From Methylophilales bacterium (GTDB lineage: Bacteria; Pseudomonadota; Gammaproteobacteria; Burkholderiales; Methylophilaceae), in NCBI GenBank assembly GCA_021414145.1, contig JAIOOY010000087.1, positions 1 to 37,691 on the forward strand: a stretch of DNA of 37,691 nucleotides, read 5' to 3'. Positions 36,876 to 37,691 of the stretch are shown here, piece after piece. A program made the position numbers and the translations under genes. Within the stretch, counting starts at the first letter, position 1. Every line of letters starts with the position of its first letter. The notes beneath the pieces were generated by a model. That model saw only the letters and a program-made list of their open reading frames with translations, had not been told where the DNA came from and searched no databases.

Positions 36876-37190
36876 GTGTTTATTAGCAACGCTTACGCTG
36901 CCGATGCCGCAGCGCCAGGTTTAACCAGCTTTCTGCCATTCATCATTATCTTTGTGTTGTTCTGGTTTATGTTAATTCGTCCACAAATGAAGCAGGCCAA
37001 AGACCACCGCAACATGCTCGCGGCTCTGCAAAAAGGTGATGAAGTCGCCACTACTGGTGGCTTGGTAGGTAGAGTGGTCAAAGTTAGCGAGGCTTACGTC
37101 AGCCTTGAAATTGCGACTGACACCGTAGTCAATGTGCAAAAAATTACGGTGCAAACGCTACTACCCAAAGGCACTATTAAAGCCATCTAA
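36876..37190 (+). CDS. yajC: Preprotein translocase subunit YajC
   Basis: A 104-residue inner-membrane protein that associates with SecDF and the Sec translocon. A single transmembrane segment (FLPFIIIFVLFWFMLIRP) follows a short Ala-rich N-terminus. The cytoplasmic part contains GDEVATTGGLVGRVVKV, the conserved YajC core. The start is a GTG at 36876 supported by AAGGAAA nine bases upstream. It is followed by secD after 18 bases and forms the tgt-yajC-secD unit. Confidence 0.96.
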   Translation: MFISNAYAADAAAPGLTSFLPFIIIFVLFWFMLIRPQMKQAKDHRNMLAALQKGDEVATTGGLVGRVVKVSEAYVSLEIATDTVVNVQKITVQTLLPKGTIKAI

Positions 37191-37208
37191 CCACTGCTTG
37201 AGTCCCCC

Positions 37209-37691
37209 ATGAATCGCTACCCTCTGTGGAAATACATCTTTATCGGCTTAGTGCTGCTGCTCAGCGCACTGTATTCACTGCCAAACTTGTTTGGTGAATC
37301 GCCTGCTGTGCAGATTTCTGCGCTTAAATCCAACTTCAAGGTAGATACCGCTCTGATGGCTGATGTTGAAAGCGCATTGAAATCGGCCAATTTGGCATCT
37401 CAAGCCATCATTCTGGATAAAACCAGTATCAAGGTGCGCTTTGCCAATCCAGACACCCAAATCAAGGCTAAAGATGTGCTACAGAGCAAACTAGGCGAAG
37501 GTTACGTGGTCGCACTCAATTTGTTATCCAGTTCGCCCGATTGGCTACGACATTTAGGCGCATTGCCTATGTATCTAGGTCTGGATTTGCGTGGCGGCGT
37601 GCATTTCCTCATGCAGGTAGACATGAAAGCAGCGCTGGACAAAGCTTTAGAACGTTATGTGGGTGACATTCGCACGCAGTTACGCGACAAA
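37209..37691 (+). CDS. secD: Protein translocase subunit SecD, C-terminus beyond the window
   Basis: The first 161 codons of secD, open to the window edge with no stop. The start MNRYPLWKYIFIGLVLLLSA gives the first transmembrane helix, followed by the periplasmic P1 head. The diagnostic LGLDLRGGVHFLMQVD appears near residue 120, so the assignment is secure. SecD with SecF uses the proton-motive force to help pull proteins through the Sec channel. It lies 18 bases after yajC, in the standard order, and secF would be expected downstream. Confidence 0.96.
   Translation, partial: MNRYPLWKYIFIGLVLLLSALYSLPNLFGESPAVQISALKSNFKVDTALMADVESALKSANLASQAIILDKTSIKVRFANPDTQIKAKDVLQSKLGEGYVVALNLLSSSPDWLRHLGALPMYLGLDLRGGVHFLMQVDMKAALDKALERYVGDIRTQLRDK

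Overview
This window looks like a chromosomal stretch from a betaproteobacterium, most plausibly of the Nitrosomonadales (Gallionellaceae or Methylophilaceae type). That placement rests on core-gene content and order (rpsT/murJ/ribF, fabA-fabB, pssA near leuA, tgt-yajC-secD, coq7, ubiB) and on roughly 50% GC; no rRNA or other decisive marker is present. I saw no insertion sequence, prophage, CRISPR array, tRNA or rRNA. Both ends cut through genes: an isochorismatase-like hydrolase on the left and secD on the right.

Layout. (1) About 1-9280, minus strand: nine co-directional genes that start from a strong sigma70-like promoter overlapped by a 45-bp dyad. In transcription order they are DUF2147 protein, DUF2269 membrane protein, SDR oxidoreductase, TetR regulator, RND adaptor, RND pump, PCMT-like methyltransferase, TolC-type channel and isochorismatase-like hydrolase. 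This is a complete tripartite efflux system with its own regulator. (2) 9326-11350: a TPP riboswitch with a Shine-Dalgarno-masking hairpin in front of thiC, then a bidirectional terminator shared with rpsT. (3) 11416-14286: rpsT, murJ and ribF. (4) 14290-18523: dhaL, dhaK and glgP (dihydroxyacetone kinase subunits and glycogen phosphorylase). (5) 18520-21725: ubiB, an exported NlpC/P60 peptidase and a patatin-like lipoprotein. (6) 21803-23728: a Fur-box-controlled iron operon made of a cupredoxin-like protein, an FTR1 permease and a putative outer-membrane barrel. (7) 23866-28174: ctpA, a GlcF-like Fe-S protein, coq7 and a DUF2322-like gene on the plus strand, meeting an OsmC protein and an FKBP isomerase on the minus strand. 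(8) 28320-32300: fabA-fabB, a HAD phosphatase and leuA, the last with a possible leucine-rich leader peptide. (9) 32519-35664: two paralogous HD-GYP-like proteins that have lost the catalytic His-Asp pair, and pssA. (10) 35730-end: tgt, yajC and secD.

Most of the window is housekeeping. The parts that deserve a second look are the auto-regulated efflux operon, the reduced iron-uptake operon, the degenerate HD-GYP pair, the leuA leader, dhaLK without dhaM, and the repeated TTAA junctions where convergent genes share their stop codons. I do not see an obvious wholly new defence or mobile system.
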